From Haplomitrium mnioides (lineage: Eukaryota > Marchantiophyta > Haplomitriopsida > Calobryales): DNA of 28,003 bases. The position numbers were made by a program, and so were the translations under genes. Where the stretch lies: positions 1 to 28,003 of the forward strand of contig JBNGIS010007153.1 of the NCBI GenBank assembly GCA_049999725.1, given 5' to 3'. Shown piece by piece: positions 11,121-22,555 of this stretch. How positions within the stretch are numbered: the first letter of the stretch is position 1; each line of letters opens with the position of its first letter. A model generated the notes under the pieces. That model had not been told where the DNA came from and did not search any database. It saw only the letters and a program-made list of their open reading frames with translations.

Positions 11121-12760
11121 TGTCAGCCAGTGGAACATGAGCTAGTCTGGATTACAAGGGACCAGAAGCAGCAACAACAATATTTCTCCATTTTGAAGTG
11201 GTAAGATAATCTGGAAGCAACAAAATAACTCCAATCGGAAGCTAAGCACATGTTACTTCATTTTCCCAATCCGAAGTAGCAGAATTGGACTCATATTGTG
11301 AAGGAAGGGGGCAAGAGTCGGAGATGTCAACGCTAGAAAATCCCGAAAGGATAGGACCGGAAGAGAGAAGGAATACGGGGCAAAGCAAAGGGAATTAGGA
11401 GAGCAGAGGAGAATCGCAATGGAGCATCAGGCAGAGGAGACCACAAGACAGATTTCAAGGAAGGTCGCGTGTCAGCAAGGCAGGGAAGGAAGTACTAACT
11501 AAAGAATTAGGATCGCTCAACAAGTCAGAAGGGAGGATTTAAAGTAGGGGACAAGGGTGACAGCCATCGGGGAGCAACGACAACACCAGAGATTGGGGGA
11601 CACCTCTTTCTCAAGGTGAAAACGAATGTTTTCCCACAGTCCGAAGTCCTATCACGAGAGCAAGGGTGGAAGTCCGAAGCAGGTATCGGAAGTAGTTTCT
11701 CAAAAGGTACACACGGACAAAACTCTAGAGGGTCAATTTTGGAGTCTTCACGGGGAGGTGGTGGGCCCTAGCAGCGCTTAACGGGACCCCGCCTTCCTAA
11801 GTGGGGAGCCCACTTAAGGGGGTTCCGATTCATCTTCCGATGTGGGGATCTCGAGTAAGGATCCCGAGTAAGAGGGTTCCGAATGACCTCCTTAAGTGGA
11901 GCACCCACTTAACATGGATCCGTTGGGGGATCCAACCGAAAGAACAAGGAGTGACCAAAACAACAATCTATCAAAGATCCGGCGTTCTTCGAAATCCAGT
12001 CAACTTCGGAAAGAAGTTCAACTGCGGAGTGAGACGGGGTGAAGGTCAACTGCGATGTTCCAACTTCCCCATTGAAAACGGCGTCGGACGGGGCTCTTCG
12101 GAATCTAGTCAACTTTGGAAAGGAGCTGCTAACGGTCCAACTTCCCACCAGTAGACGACGGCGGATGACGTGGAGTCTTGCTTCGGAATCGCCTTACAAA
12201 CTTAGCCTTTTTTTGATTCATCAAATTTGGAGACCCCGGTTCTTCGGATGAGTCTTCCACTCTACCCTTGGAATTCATCTTTGGATCTCCTTCAGCCTTA
12301 CAACGTCGGATGTTTCTTTTCAGCTGCAACTAACTCCACTACGTATCTAAATGACGTAGCGACATCGGCTTGATCATCATCAAGGTCACTCAAAAACTAC
12401 TTCGGAATATGCAACTTCAGAAGCACCAAGCTCTGCTCTTTGGATTGAAAGCTCAAATCTATGCCAAGCTACCTAGGGTCGGATCTACGATAGGATCAGG
12501 ATCCCTGAAGACATCCTTCACCAATATTCGATCAGGTTTTGAGCTTTCGCGCCAAGTCCAGCGGACCAGTCCACACCAGTGGCATCTCCCCCGAATTCAA
12601 CGAAACTGCAGAATGACAATTGGAGACTTCAGACTAACTTCTTCAGTTGGACCTTGCTCGTATCAGCTAGGTGTCACCGCGTCCCAAGACCGTTGCTTAA
12701 CAAGATTAACTACTAGAAGCGGGGGAAACAAGAAGACTTTGGAAAGGTAAGCGCGGGGGG

Positions 12761-12769
12761 TATAAGTAG
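12761..12769 (+). promoter_or_regulatory. TATA box of B 5' LTR (degraded)
   Basis: TATAAGTAG at the position where the partner LTR has the consensus TATAAATAG (21323). Transcription of the element would begin about 30 bp downstream, which puts the U3/R boundary near 12790. Confidence 0.6.
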
Positions 12770-13594
12770 ATTGTCTGCGATGTTTTGGAGGTTGATTGTG
12801 GATGCAAGCTTGCAAGTCGTGAGAATGACAACAGAAAAGAAGACACACGAGGGAGAGAGGGCAGAACTCTTGAGGCTTCACTTGAAGGAGGTGAACTCGA
12901 GCAGAGGGCTAGTAGGGGTGGAGGTGGACTGGAGGGGCGCTGAGAATCGCTGGGCGGGGAGCTCTGGAGGCTCAAGCAATCCAGGTGTACTCATCATTGC
13001 GGGTGGATCAGCATCGGAGGTGGACCGATACTTGAAAGCGGAAGGAAGTTTGGGTTGTCTCGAAATCGGAGAGGCTGCCAAAGTGGGATCTTTGGGGTCG
13101 TCTCAGTGTAGTTGCAGCTGAAAAGAAACAACACGAGCAACAAACTTAGGAAGGTTTAGAGGGCGTTTCTGGTTTATTCTCTTAAGGGAAGCCAAAGAAG
13201 AGTAGCTGCATTCGGGCCCGCGCATGGTGTAGAAGATCTGACAAAGCTTCGGGGTGGAGTGGGTGGCCAGCAGTTAAGAGGACTATCTTCCAGAGGTGGA
13301 AGTCAAAGAAATCCTCTTCCTAGCATGAAGAAGTAAATTCAAGGCTTCTCGCGAGGGAAGTTAAAAAACTGTCTGGAGAAGGGTGCGTGGGTGGAAGTGG
13401 GAGGTGTGATTGGAATCTTGGAAGTCTAGAGGAAGGTCGAAATTGCTAAAGTCGAGATCAGAAGTCAAAGGAATGCGGTAAAGATTGGATCTTGGGAAAG
13501 TCAGATGAGCTGCACCAGGAAGGGAGATATAGAGTGTTGAGAGTTCAAGCTTGTGTTGCAGAGGTCGTCCCGAGTCAGATGATCATTGGCGGAG

Positions 13595-13601
<7 letters not shown>

Positions 13602-13638
<37 letters not shown>
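13602..13638. repeat. (TG)n microsatellite, B 5' LTR
   Basis: About 18 TG units. A slightly shorter run lies at the same place in the 3' LTR (22172-22204), so the seed predates insertion and the lengths drifted afterwards. Confidence 0.95.
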
Positions 13639-13639
<1 letters not shown>

Positions 13640-13796
13640 CGTGGGTTAGTTAGTTTTGTCTTATGTTTGTATTTCCTGAAAAGACACTTTGAATCCGAAG
13701 TAAAAGAACCTAAACCCCGTATATGTCCGCCCTTTCCTTCTGAAGAGTAGTCTTTGGAGGTTAACGCCCGAAGGAGGGGGCTGACATACATATTTT

Positions 13797-13812
13797 TGGC
13801 ACTAGAAGGAGA
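13797..13812 (+). other. Candidate primer-binding site of B
   Basis: TGGCACTAGAAGGAGA begins 10 nt after the LTR end, the same spacing as A's tRNA-Asp site, and starts with the TGG complementary to a tRNA CCA end. It does not match tRNA-Asp past TGGC, and I cannot assign the tRNA. Confidence 0.5.
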
Positions 13813-13946
13813 GAAAAAGGTTGCAAAAACCTGAGACCAACTCGAAGCCAAGATATCACTTTGTGCACCAAGGACATCAAATCTGTTAAGAAAGAGTGGC
13901 GGAAGGCGGAGGCTTGTGGGTGGAAGTGCTCGTGACCAGGGCGGGG

Positions 13947-15234
13947 ATGGCCAATCCGGTACCCCCTTCCGGGCTGAGGGGCAGATTCAAGTACAAGTCC
14001 TTCAAAGGGCATCCGAAAGACGATCCTAATGCTTGGCTGAATGATCTAGAGAATACCTCAGCAGCAAATGGGGAAAGCCATGTTAAAATCAGAATCTTGC
14101 CAACAGTTCTAAAGGGAGAGGCACCACCATGGTATAAGGACTTGTCGAAAAATGTCAAGAGAGGTTGGGGAGCCTTCAAAGCAGCGTTCATTGTTGAATT
14201 CCAAGGAATCGGAGAAGAGACAGAGGCACTAATCAAAATGGGTCAGCTGAAAATGAAGAGGAAGGAATCGGTACAAAAATTCCTTCAGAGATTCAAGAAG
14301 GTGGCTCACAAGCTAAATCCGCCGGTCACCGACGGAATGTTGACTTCATGGTTTCTTGCAGCCCTGCCCAGAGGAATCGGAACCTGGGTGAAGTAGACAC
14401 ATCCTCAAACTTTGGAAGGCGTTGTCAATGCAGCCTAGTTCCATGTCAAGGCTGCAATCACCAGCTCTAGAAGGAAGACAAAGAAAATGTATGAATCCAA
14501 AGATTCTTCGGATGCTTTGGAAAGTGAGGAAGAAACAGAGGAGAGTTCCGACGCTACTTCGAAAAGCGAAGGAGGTTCCGATAGCAGCAACTCAGAAGAG
14601 GAGCGGGATTCCAGGAAATAGAAAAAAAAAAAAAAAGTGGACCAAAGAACGAGAAGTGCATCACCGCAAAGGAGTTTGGAAGGGGAAATCAAGGCAAGTG
14701 AACTTGAGCCCGAACCCAGCAGAAGGTCTGTTGGGAAGGATCGGATGGACGAATTAAGTGCAAAGATGGAGGTAATGAATATCCTCCTAGCCGGAATCAA
14801 ACTAGAAGGTTGGCCACTTCCAACCATGCGAGTCGGAGTATGGTGCATTCGATGTAACAAGCACGGCCACTCCACTCAGAAATGCCCTGCAAAAAATAAC
14901 ACAATTCACTACGTGCGGGAGGAAGCACCTGAATTCATAAGGGAAGAAGTGGACTACGTCTTTGAAGAGGCCTATGAGGCGGTCTACCAAATCAGCGGAG
15001 GATCTCGGACTATGCTAAGTCAACCTCTAGATGTCAACGGCGGACAAGGAAATAGTTGGAATGCAACCATGCCCCTACGGACAACTATTATGGTGTGCTA
15101 GAATTGTGGCCAGCCGGGGCACATTTCCTCCAATTTTCTTGAACCCAAAAAGAGTGGCTATGGACAACCACCAGCTCTATGCTTTCAGTGCAAAAAGGAG
15201 GGGCATGTAGCTGTGAATTGCCCACTCAATTGAA
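13947..15234 (+). pseudogene. gag: Element B gag (decayed)
   Basis: Gag polyprotein. The first ATG of the frame is 13947 (M-A-N-P-V-P-P), matching M-A-N-L-V-P at 2940 in A. The open frame reaches a stop at 14394 and covers a retrotransposon-gag/capsid-like domain with the W-Y-K-D and A-F-K-A-A-F-I-x-E-F segments usual for this family. After frame changes near 14430 and in an A-run at 14622-14636, the C-terminal part (14637-15101) carries a CCHC knuckle at 14844-14885. A second at 15096-15137 is spoiled by a TAG and a Cys-to-Phe change, and a third at 15180-15221 is intact. The number and wide spacing of knuckles repeat the pattern of A's gag. Confidence 0.87.
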
Positions 15235-15824
15235 GACCTGAAGCTAACCCTCACCCAGGCATGAACCCTCTCCCATCCTCAAAAGTGAATTTAATAGAGT
15301 TGGAAATCCGCCATGAGGAGGAGGAAGCTGAATTACTTGGATGGGAAACCCTTGTTTAGGAGGATTGCTATCTGATGGTAACCCGATTGGGAACCAAGTC
15401 CAAGCCAAAGAGGTAGCAGAAAAAAGAGCGGAAATTGAAGAAGGGAGTGGCTCTCAAATCCTCACCTTGGAGTGATTCAGATTACAATCGGGATAATCCG
15501 AAGTGGTTCTACCCGAAGCAACATGACAATGTGCGGAAGTAGCTGGAGGCATTGGATGCTTTGGAAGAAGAGGAGGCAGCCCTGGAAACCCTGAAAAACA
15601 TCTGAAGCCATCAAGAAAAGCCCAAAGAATCCGAAGTAAAGATCCCCACCCTAGAAGGAGAAGCTAAACCCATTCTCTACAGCATCTAGGCCGATGTAAG
15701 AGATTGCCCAATTACAGCCACAGTGGGACAGCTGATCAAGGACAATCCAATATACAGACGTCAGCTGAGAGAATTGCTGATGGGTCCGAAGTGAAGAAGG
15801 AAATTACCCCGAGTCGGAGTCCAA
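15235..15824 (+). pseudogene. Element B gag-protease spacer (decayed)
   Basis: Glu/Lys-rich linker broken by several stops (for example TAG at 15357, 15414 and 15540). It corresponds in position and composition to 4346-4820 of element A. No domain is recognised. Confidence 0.5.
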
Positions 15825-16499
15825 GTGGATTTGCAACTGGTCTGCGAAGACAAAGGAGCACTAGAAATTGATATCCAAATAGCAAGATGCACCTTATCCT
15901 TAGTGCTAGTAGACGGAGGGGCTAGAGTCAATATCATGATAGAGGAGATTGCCCATAAATTGGGATTCAAGGAATTCCAACCCATTGCCAGAATCATGAG
16001 ATTGGTGGATGGGTCTCGAGTAAAACCATTGGGCTCCCTACTTCAGATCCCTACCTTCATCGGAGGCAAGGAATTTAAATTGAACTACTTGGTGATGCGT
16101 TTAGCTCGAGCCTCTCCCTACCCAGTGCTAATTGGAAGATCATGGCTGTATGGAGCTAGAGTCCTCCACAATTGGAGGAATTCCACCTTGGTGTTTGGTG
16201 TTGAAAAGATGGAGGTGCACTATGGGCAAGTGCCACATCTGGGAGAGACCCAAGCCAAAGACGAGTATGAAAGTGAATGGTCCAAAGAAGACGAAGAATC
16301 GAAATATCACTACTGGGTCCAGATGGTCAGTGAAGCTACAGAGGATGATTCAATAGAAGAAAGGGTTATGGGAGTCAATCAATTGGAACTCGAAGAGGGC
16401 ACTAAGAAAACGCTATGCAGAGGCAAACCACTGAATGTTCAACGAGAGGTAAGGACACTAAGGCCGGAAGAAAAGAGAGGTCTGAAGTGTCACATCTGA
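15825..16499 (+). pseudogene. Element B aspartic protease
   Basis: A 224-codon open frame. The retropepsin active site reads L-V-D-G-G-A with the catalytic Asp at 15912-15914, followed by V-N-I-M, as in A. An L-I-G-R-S-W-L-Y motif near 16126-16150 is the flap-distal helix region shared with gypsy proteases. The frame opens inside pol, and its start is not a true initiation codon; protein would come from a Gag-Pol precursor. The tail is acidic and of unknown role. This is the least damaged block of B. The frame ends at 16499, and frame changes separate it from RT. Confidence 0.8.
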
Positions 16500-16555
16500 A
16501 CCCAACAGAGGAACATGGCATGTCTGAAGAACCACAACGGGTGTAGACAAGAACC

Positions 16556-18245
16556 ATGAACCAGGCTGAGGGAGCGTCCCGAGAGCAAGGGGGTTTGCGA
16601 TTAGCAACGCTCATACAAGAGGATGGATCAAAATGGAGAAATGAGATGGGGATAGTGCGCCCAACTCAACACAAATCCGTAACTGTCCAGAAAAGACACA
16701 AATTCCATATCGGTTCTGGATTATCCAAAAATGATGAGCAGTCCTTGACCCACCTCCTAGCCAATTTCAGCGACACCTTTGCTTGGAGCCATGGGGATCT
16801 GAAGGGAGTTTCTAGAGAATTGGGGGAACATCGGATTGATCTGGATCCCGTAGCAGTCCTTGTCAGGCAACGCTAGTACTGGATGAATCTTCGATTCTCC
16901 TTGCTAGTAAAGGAAGAAATCGACAAATTGCTAGAAGCGGATTTCATCTACCCAGTGCTGAATAGTGAATGGGTATTGCCATTGGTCGTAGTACCAAAGA
17001 AAATTAGACAAGATGGAGAGCAAAAGATAAGGGTATGTTAAGATTTCCGAAAGCTGAATGCAGCAACAAAAAAAGATCACTACCTTTTGCCCTTCACCGA
17101 TGGCGTTCTTGATCTTGTCGCATGACAAGAGGTTTACAGTTTCCTGGATGGGTATTCAGGATATAACCAGATGTGGATCCGAGAAGAGGATCAGCTGAAG
17201 ACATTGTTCACCATAGAATGGGGGGTGTTTGCTTTCCGAAGGATACCTTTTGGACTCTGTAACGCACCCGAAACATTTCAGCAGATGATGATGAACATAT
17301 TCCACATATCATCTACAGAAATTTCTTGAGATATTCATTGATGACTTTGTGGTATATGGAAAGATTTGCAACCACGAGCGGGATCTAAGGCTCACTCTTC
17401 AGCGGTTCCGAGAAACAAGATTGTGCTTGCACCCAAGAAAGTGCTTCTTTGGAGTGTCCGAAGGAATACTTCAGGGACATAGGATTTTGGGCAGAGGCAT
17501 AGAGGTGGATCAGGAAAAGACCGCAATTTAGATGAAGGTAGCATTCCTAACCAACCTGAAGGAGGTACAAGGTTTTCTGGGATGTGTAGGCTACTATCAA
17601 AGATTCATTCAGTAATTCGTCTCGATAGCCTTGCCACTCACTGAAATGACTAAGCAGGCCAGCACCTTTGAAGCCACTCTTGAAAGATTGACCAGCTTCA
17701 ATGCATTGAAAAAACGACTAGCCAACGCACCAATCCTCATACCACCAAGATGGGGAAAAGATTTCCATGTGATGATCGACGTATCAAGTTTCAGCATCAG
17801 AGCAGTGCTGAGCCAGGTGGATGAAAAAGGCAGGGATCATCCGATGTACTTTGCAAGCAGGTTGTTGGCCGCAGCAGAAAGGAATTACTCAGCCACTGAT
17901 AGAGAGGCCTTAGGGATCATCTATTCCCTTAAAAATTTCAAGCACTACATGTTGCACTATAAGGTGATCTTCCACACCGATCACAACGCTTTGAAGTATC
18001 TGGTAAACAAACCATATGTGACTGGTAGGATTGCAAGGTGGATCTTGCTGCTACAAGAGTTCAATTTTGAAGCTAGAATCAAACCAGGAAAGAAGCACAA
18101 CAATGTTGACTTCTTCTCCCGGGTGGCTGGGCCAATCAATGAAAGGGAAGTGGAGGATGTCTTCCCAGATGAGGACCTGTTCTGGGTCAGAACAAGACGG
18201 CCAACAAATTATGCTACAATCATTGAATTCCTCAGTACAACATAG
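16556..18245 (+). pseudogene. pol: Element B reverse transcriptase and RNase H (decayed)
   Basis: RT N-terminal region (L-L-A-N-F-S-D-T-F-A-W near 16757) with stops in the following fingers and palm. A TAA near 17038 sits where A has CAG (R-V-C-stop-D-F-R-K-L versus R-V-F-Q-D-F-R-K-L). A TGA lies near 17122 and a frameshift near 17300-17310. The catalytic motif F-I-D-D at 17334-17345 is intact. After a TAG near 17529 and another near 17613, the RNase H frame (17631-18245) has the acidic residues in M-I-D-V-S, D-R-E-A-L and H-T-D-H-N. The domain order and the K-Y-L-V-N-K-P segment match element A closely. Confidence 0.88.
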
Positions 18246-19490
18246 ATTCCGAAGGGTAGCAACAAAGAGGAGGCTGCAATGTTCCTCAGGAAAGTGAGAC
18301 CTTATCTATTAGTGAAGGGGGTGCTACACAAAAGAGGACTTGATGGAATGATCAGAAGGTGCTTGGAGTAGGATCAAGCCAGAATTGTGATGCAAGCTCT
18401 GCATGGAGAGGAAGTGGGGGGTCACTTTGCAATGGATGTCAAAATGAGGAAAGTGCTAAGTGTCAGATACTGGTGGCTAACCCTACACAAGGATGTGCAC
18501 TTCTGGGTGAAGAGGTGTGATGCTTGTCAGAGGACAGGAAAGCCAACAACTAGCCAACATCACCCTTTGGTGCCAATTATCCCCCTGGCACCCTTTGAAA
18601 AGTGGGGAATAGATTTCATTGGGCCAATTGTGCCATCCACCAGAAGATAAAATAGGTACATCCTCTTAGCAATAGACTATGCCACCAAATGGGTGGAGGC
18701 CAGGGCTACCAGAAAGGATGATGCCAAAACAGTGGCAGCATTTTTGTATGAACAAATGTTCTACAGGTTTGGGCCACCCCTAGAGCTGGTAAGTGACCAG
18801 GGAACCCACTTTATCAATCAAATGATAAAGGATTTGACCTCCAAGTACTTGATTAAGCACCGACGCACTACGGCCTACCACCCAAAGGCCAATGGATTGA
18901 CAAAAAGAGCCAATGGGATAATGGGGAAGATCCTCAGTAAGACTGTGGCGGCCAATAAGGCAAATTGGGATTTTAAGCTGCTCACAGCAGTACATGCCTA
19001 CAACCTGGCCTACAAAACCACTACATGCCATTGTCCTTACTTTTTGGTCTTCGGACAGAATGCACTAGTTCCAGTTGAATATGAAGTACCAACCCGAAGA
19101 GTTTTGGAGGAAGGTAGAATGGCAGAGAATCAAAGCCAAAGAGAAAAATTGTATCAGTTGGAACAATTGAAGGAATCAAGGGAACAATCCCAGATACATT
19201 TGGAGCACCGCCAACAACTACAGAAGCATCAGCATGACAAAAGGTTGAAACCGACAGATATTTTGGAAGGGGAATTGGTATTGCTTTACGATAGTCGGTT
19301 TGTACATTTTCCAGGAAAGCTACACACTAGATGGATGGGGCCATTTGTGTTGAGAAGGCTGCATCAAAATGGATCTGCAGAGTTGGAGACTTTGGAGGGA
19401 GAGCGATTTGCTAATCGAATTCATTACGATCGTCTGAAAAGGTACATTCACAGAGAGGAGGACGTTGGGGGTCTGAAATCAACAAGCTAA
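18246..19490 (+). pseudogene. pol: Element B integrase, catalytic Glu replaced by Lys
   Basis: The integrase would insert element cDNA into chromosomes. The N-terminal zinc finger has His residues in L-H-G-E-E-V-G-G-H and the Cys pair in C-D-A-C (about 18516-18527). The core domain has Asp at 18612-18614 (G-I-D-F) and Asp at 18795-18797 (S-D-Q-G). The third acidic residue, due 35 residues later at 18903, reads AAA (Lys): DD35K. Stops interrupt the frame at 18243, 18369 and 18651; the rest to 19490 is open. The C-terminus has R-W-M-G-P-F (GPY/F module) and ends at Y-D-R-L-K-R-Y without a chromodomain. Confidence 0.9.
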
Positions 19491-19683
19491 GGGGGATCGG
19501 ATCCAAATCGGTAAGGGTGGGTGAGTGCGTGTGTAATTATGTGGGTTTTCAAGTGAGTATGGGTGGGTGCGTGAGTTTGTGAAGTACAATTCTCAAATTT
19601 TGGGGACTGGGTAGCGGCATAACGGATAAGAGGGAACCACACAGAGACCGAGGAGGTGTGTTTGCAAGGATGCTTCACACTTC
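19491..19683 (+). other. B spacer between integrase and PPT
   Basis: G/T-rich non-coding stretch with several GGGTGxGTG repeats; no gene seen. Confidence 0.5.
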
Positions 19684-19692
19684 AAAGGGGAG
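19684..19692 (+). other. Element B polypurine tract
   Basis: AAAGGGGAG, ending four bases before the 3' LTR. It serves as the plus-strand primer site in this class of element. Confidence 0.7.
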
Positions 19693-21322
19693 TTATATTA
19701 GCTAGTGGAATAGGAGCTAATCCGGATTACAAGGGACCAGAAGCGACAACAACAATATTTCTCCATTCGGAAGTGCTAAGATAATCTAGAAGCAACAAAA
19801 TAACTCCAATCAGAAGCTAGGCACATGTTACTTCATTTTCCCGATCCGAAGTAGCGGAATCAGACTCATATTGTTAAGGAAAGGGGCAAGAGTCGGAGAT
19901 GTCAGCGCCAGAAAATCCCGAAAGGATGGGACCGGAAGAGAGAAGGAATATAGGGCAAAGCAAAGGGAATTAGGAGAGTAGAGGAGAATCGCAATGGAGC
20001 ATCAAGCAGAGGAGACCACAAGACAGATTTCAAGGAAAGTCGCGTGTCAGCAAGGCAGGGAAGGAAGCACTAACTAAAGAATTAGGATCGCCCAACAAGT
20101 CAGAAGGGAGGATTCAAAGTAGGGGACAAGGGTGACAGCCATCGGGGAGCAACGACAACACCAGAGATTGGGGGACACCTCTTTCTCAAGGTAAAAACGA
20201 ATGTTTTCCCACAGTCCGAAGTCCTATCACGAGAGCAAGGGTGGAAGTCCGAAGCAGGTATCGAAAGTAGTTCCTCAGAAGGCACACACGGACAAAACTC
20301 TAGAAGGTCAATTTTGGAGTCTTCACGGGGAGGTGGTGGGCCCCAACAGTGCTTAACGGAACCCCGCCTTCCTAAGTGGGGAGCCCACTTAAGGGGGTTC
20401 TGATTCATCTTCCGATGTGAGGATCCCGAGTAAGAGGGCTCCGAATGACCTCCCTAAGTGGACCACCCACTTAACAGGGATCCGTTGGGGGATCCAACCG
20501 GAAGAACAAGGAGTGACCAAAACAACAATCTATCGAAGATCCGGCACTCTTCATAATCCAGTCAACTTTGGAAAGAAGGTAAACTGTGGAGTCAAACGGG
20601 GAGAAGGTCAACTGCGACGTTCCAACTTCCCCATTGAAAACGGCGTCGGACGGCGCTCTTTGGAATCTAGTCAATTGCAGAAAGGAGCTGCTGACAGTCC
20701 AACTTCCCACCAGCAGATGGCGGCGGATGACGTGGAGTCTTGCTTCGGAATCGCCCTGCGGACTTAGTCTTTTTTGGATTCATCGGATTTGGGGACCCCG
20801 GTTCTTCGGATGAGTCTTCCACTCTACCCTTGGAATTCATCTTCGAATCTCCTTCAGCCTTACAACGTCGGATGTTTCTTTTCAGCTGCAACTAACTCCA
20901 CTACATATCTAAATAACGTAGCGACATCGGCTTGATCATCATCAAGGTCACTCGAAAACTACTTAGGAATATGCGACTTCAGAAACGCCGAGCTCTGCGC
21001 TGTGGATTGAAAGCTCGAATCTACGCCAAGCTGCCTACGGTCGGATCTATGACAGGATCAGGATCCCAGAAGACAGCCTTCACCAATATTCGATCAGGTT
21101 TCGAGCTTTCGTGCCAAGTCCAGCGGACCAGTCCGTGCCAGTGGCATCTCCCCCAAATTCAACGAAACTGCAGAATGACAATTGGAGATTTAAGACTAAC
21201 TTCTTTAGTTGGATCTTGCTTGTACTAGCCAGGTGTCACCGCGTCCCAAGACCGTTGCTTAACAAGATTAACTACCAGAAGCAGGGGAAACAAGAAGGCT
21301 TTGGAAAGGTAAGCGCGTGGGG

Positions 21323-21331
21323 TATAAATAG
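21323..21331 (+). promoter_or_regulatory. TATA box of B 3' LTR
   Basis: TATAAATAG, a textbook plant TATA element, at the position of TATAAGTAG in the 5' LTR. Confidence 0.65.
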
Positions 21332-21514
21332 ATCGTTTGTGATGTTTTGGGGGTTGATTGTGGATGCAAGCTTGCAAGTTGTGAGAACGACAACATAAAA
21401 GAAGACACACAAGGGAGGGAGGGCAAAATTCTTGAGGCTTCACTTGAAGGAGGTGAACTCGAGTAGGGGACTAGCAAGGGTGGAGGTAGACTGGAGGGGT
21501 ACTGGGATTCCCTT

Positions 21515-21535
21515 GGGGGGGGGGGGGGGGGGGGG
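21515..21535. repeat. Poly-G tract (21 G) in B 3' LTR
   Basis: The 5' LTR has only a short GGGCGGGG at this place (about 12953-12960). This is either an expansion or an artefact, as with the run at 52-74. Confidence 0.9.
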
Positions 21536-22168
21536 AGGAGGAGAGCTCTAGAGGCTCAAGCAATCCAAGTGTACTCATCATTGCGGGTGGACCAACATCG
21601 GAGGTGGACCGATATTTGAAAGCGGAAGGAAGTCTGGGTTGTCTTGAAATCGCAGAGGCTGCCAAAGTGGGATATTTGGGGTCGTCTCAGTGTAGTCTGT
21701 GTAGGAGCAACAATCCCATGAATGTTTAGAGGGTGTTTTTGGTTTATTCTCTCAAGAGAAGCCAAGGAGGAGTAGCTACATTCGGGCCCGCGCACGTTGT
21801 AGAAGATCCGGCAAAGCTTCGGGGTGGAGTGGGTGGCCAGTAGTCAAGAGGACTATCTTCCAGAGGTGGAAGTCAAAGAAATCCTCTTCCTAACCTGAAG
21901 AAGTAAATTCAGGGCTTCTCGCGAGGAAAGTTTAAAATCTATCTAGAGAAGGGTGTATAGATAGAAGTGGGAGGTGTGATTGGAATCTTGGAAGTCTAGA
22001 GGAAGGTCAGAATGGCTAAAGTTGAGATCGGAAGTCAAAGGAATGCGGTAAAGATTGGATCTTGGGAAAGTCAGATGAGTTGCATCGGGAAGGGAGAAAT
22101 AGAGTCTTGAGAGTTCAAGCTTGTGTTCCAGAGGTCGTCCCAAGTCAGAGGATCATTGGTAGAGTGTA

Positions 22169-22171
<3 letters not shown>

Positions 22172-22204
<33 letters not shown>
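22172..22204. repeat. (TG)n microsatellite, B 3' LTR
   Basis: About 16 TG units, partner of the run at 13602-13638. Confidence 0.95.
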
Positions 22205-22205
<1 letters not shown>

Positions 22206-22266
22206 CATGGGTTAGTTAGTTTTGTCTTATGTTTGTATTTCCTGAAAAGACACTTCAGATCCAAAG

Positions 22267-22555
22267 TAAACAGGATCTCAACTCAGTAGGAATCTAAGAA
22301 TCAGCCTTAGGGGGGAGTCAGTACCGTGAATAGGTTCCTTGTATAATTTGGATGTCAGGGCTTAATCCTATATTGTAAAACTTTGAGTTTGGATCCTATT
22401 TTGGATCCCTGAAATCCACTTCGGAATTTGATCAGAGAAGCTTTTGAGGTGTAAATGAGTGTTTGAATGGAGAATTGAACAAGGAGAAGGGTCTGTAAGG
22501 TGAGGAGGAACATCCTTAAGGCCTCAAATTGATAACTTGCAGCAGGGCCATCTCA
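22267..22555 (+). repeat. 289-bp LTR block deleted from the B 5' LTR
   Basis: The block is bounded by TAAA at 22267 and TAAA at 22556; the 5' LTR has a single TAAA at 13701 and nothing between. Related antisense sequence is present in element C (about 7690-7745), so the block is ancestral and was deleted from the 5' copy. Confidence 0.8.

Larger units (their letters stand above)
11121..13786 (+). mobile_element. Element B 5' LTR
   Basis: Starts TGTCAGCC and ends GGCTGACA, an 8-bp perfect terminal inverted repeat. It is 2666 bp long against 2946 bp for its partner; nearly all the difference is a 289-bp block missing near 13701. It contains a degraded TATA box (12761) and a TG microsatellite (13602). 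Open frames such as 11801-12154 and 12771-13121 have counterparts in the other LTR but no recognisable domain and are not called genes. Confidence 0.92.

Noticed and set aside
11801-12154. Open frame in B 5' LTR with a counterpart at 20417-20767
   Set aside because: It is repeated only because LTRs are duplicated; it lacks any recognisable domain and diverges without sign of protein conservation.
13501-13851. Minus-strand frame containing a Thr-His run (and its counterpart at 22062-22289)
   Set aside because: The run is the TG microsatellite; the frame spans the LTR end and PBS.
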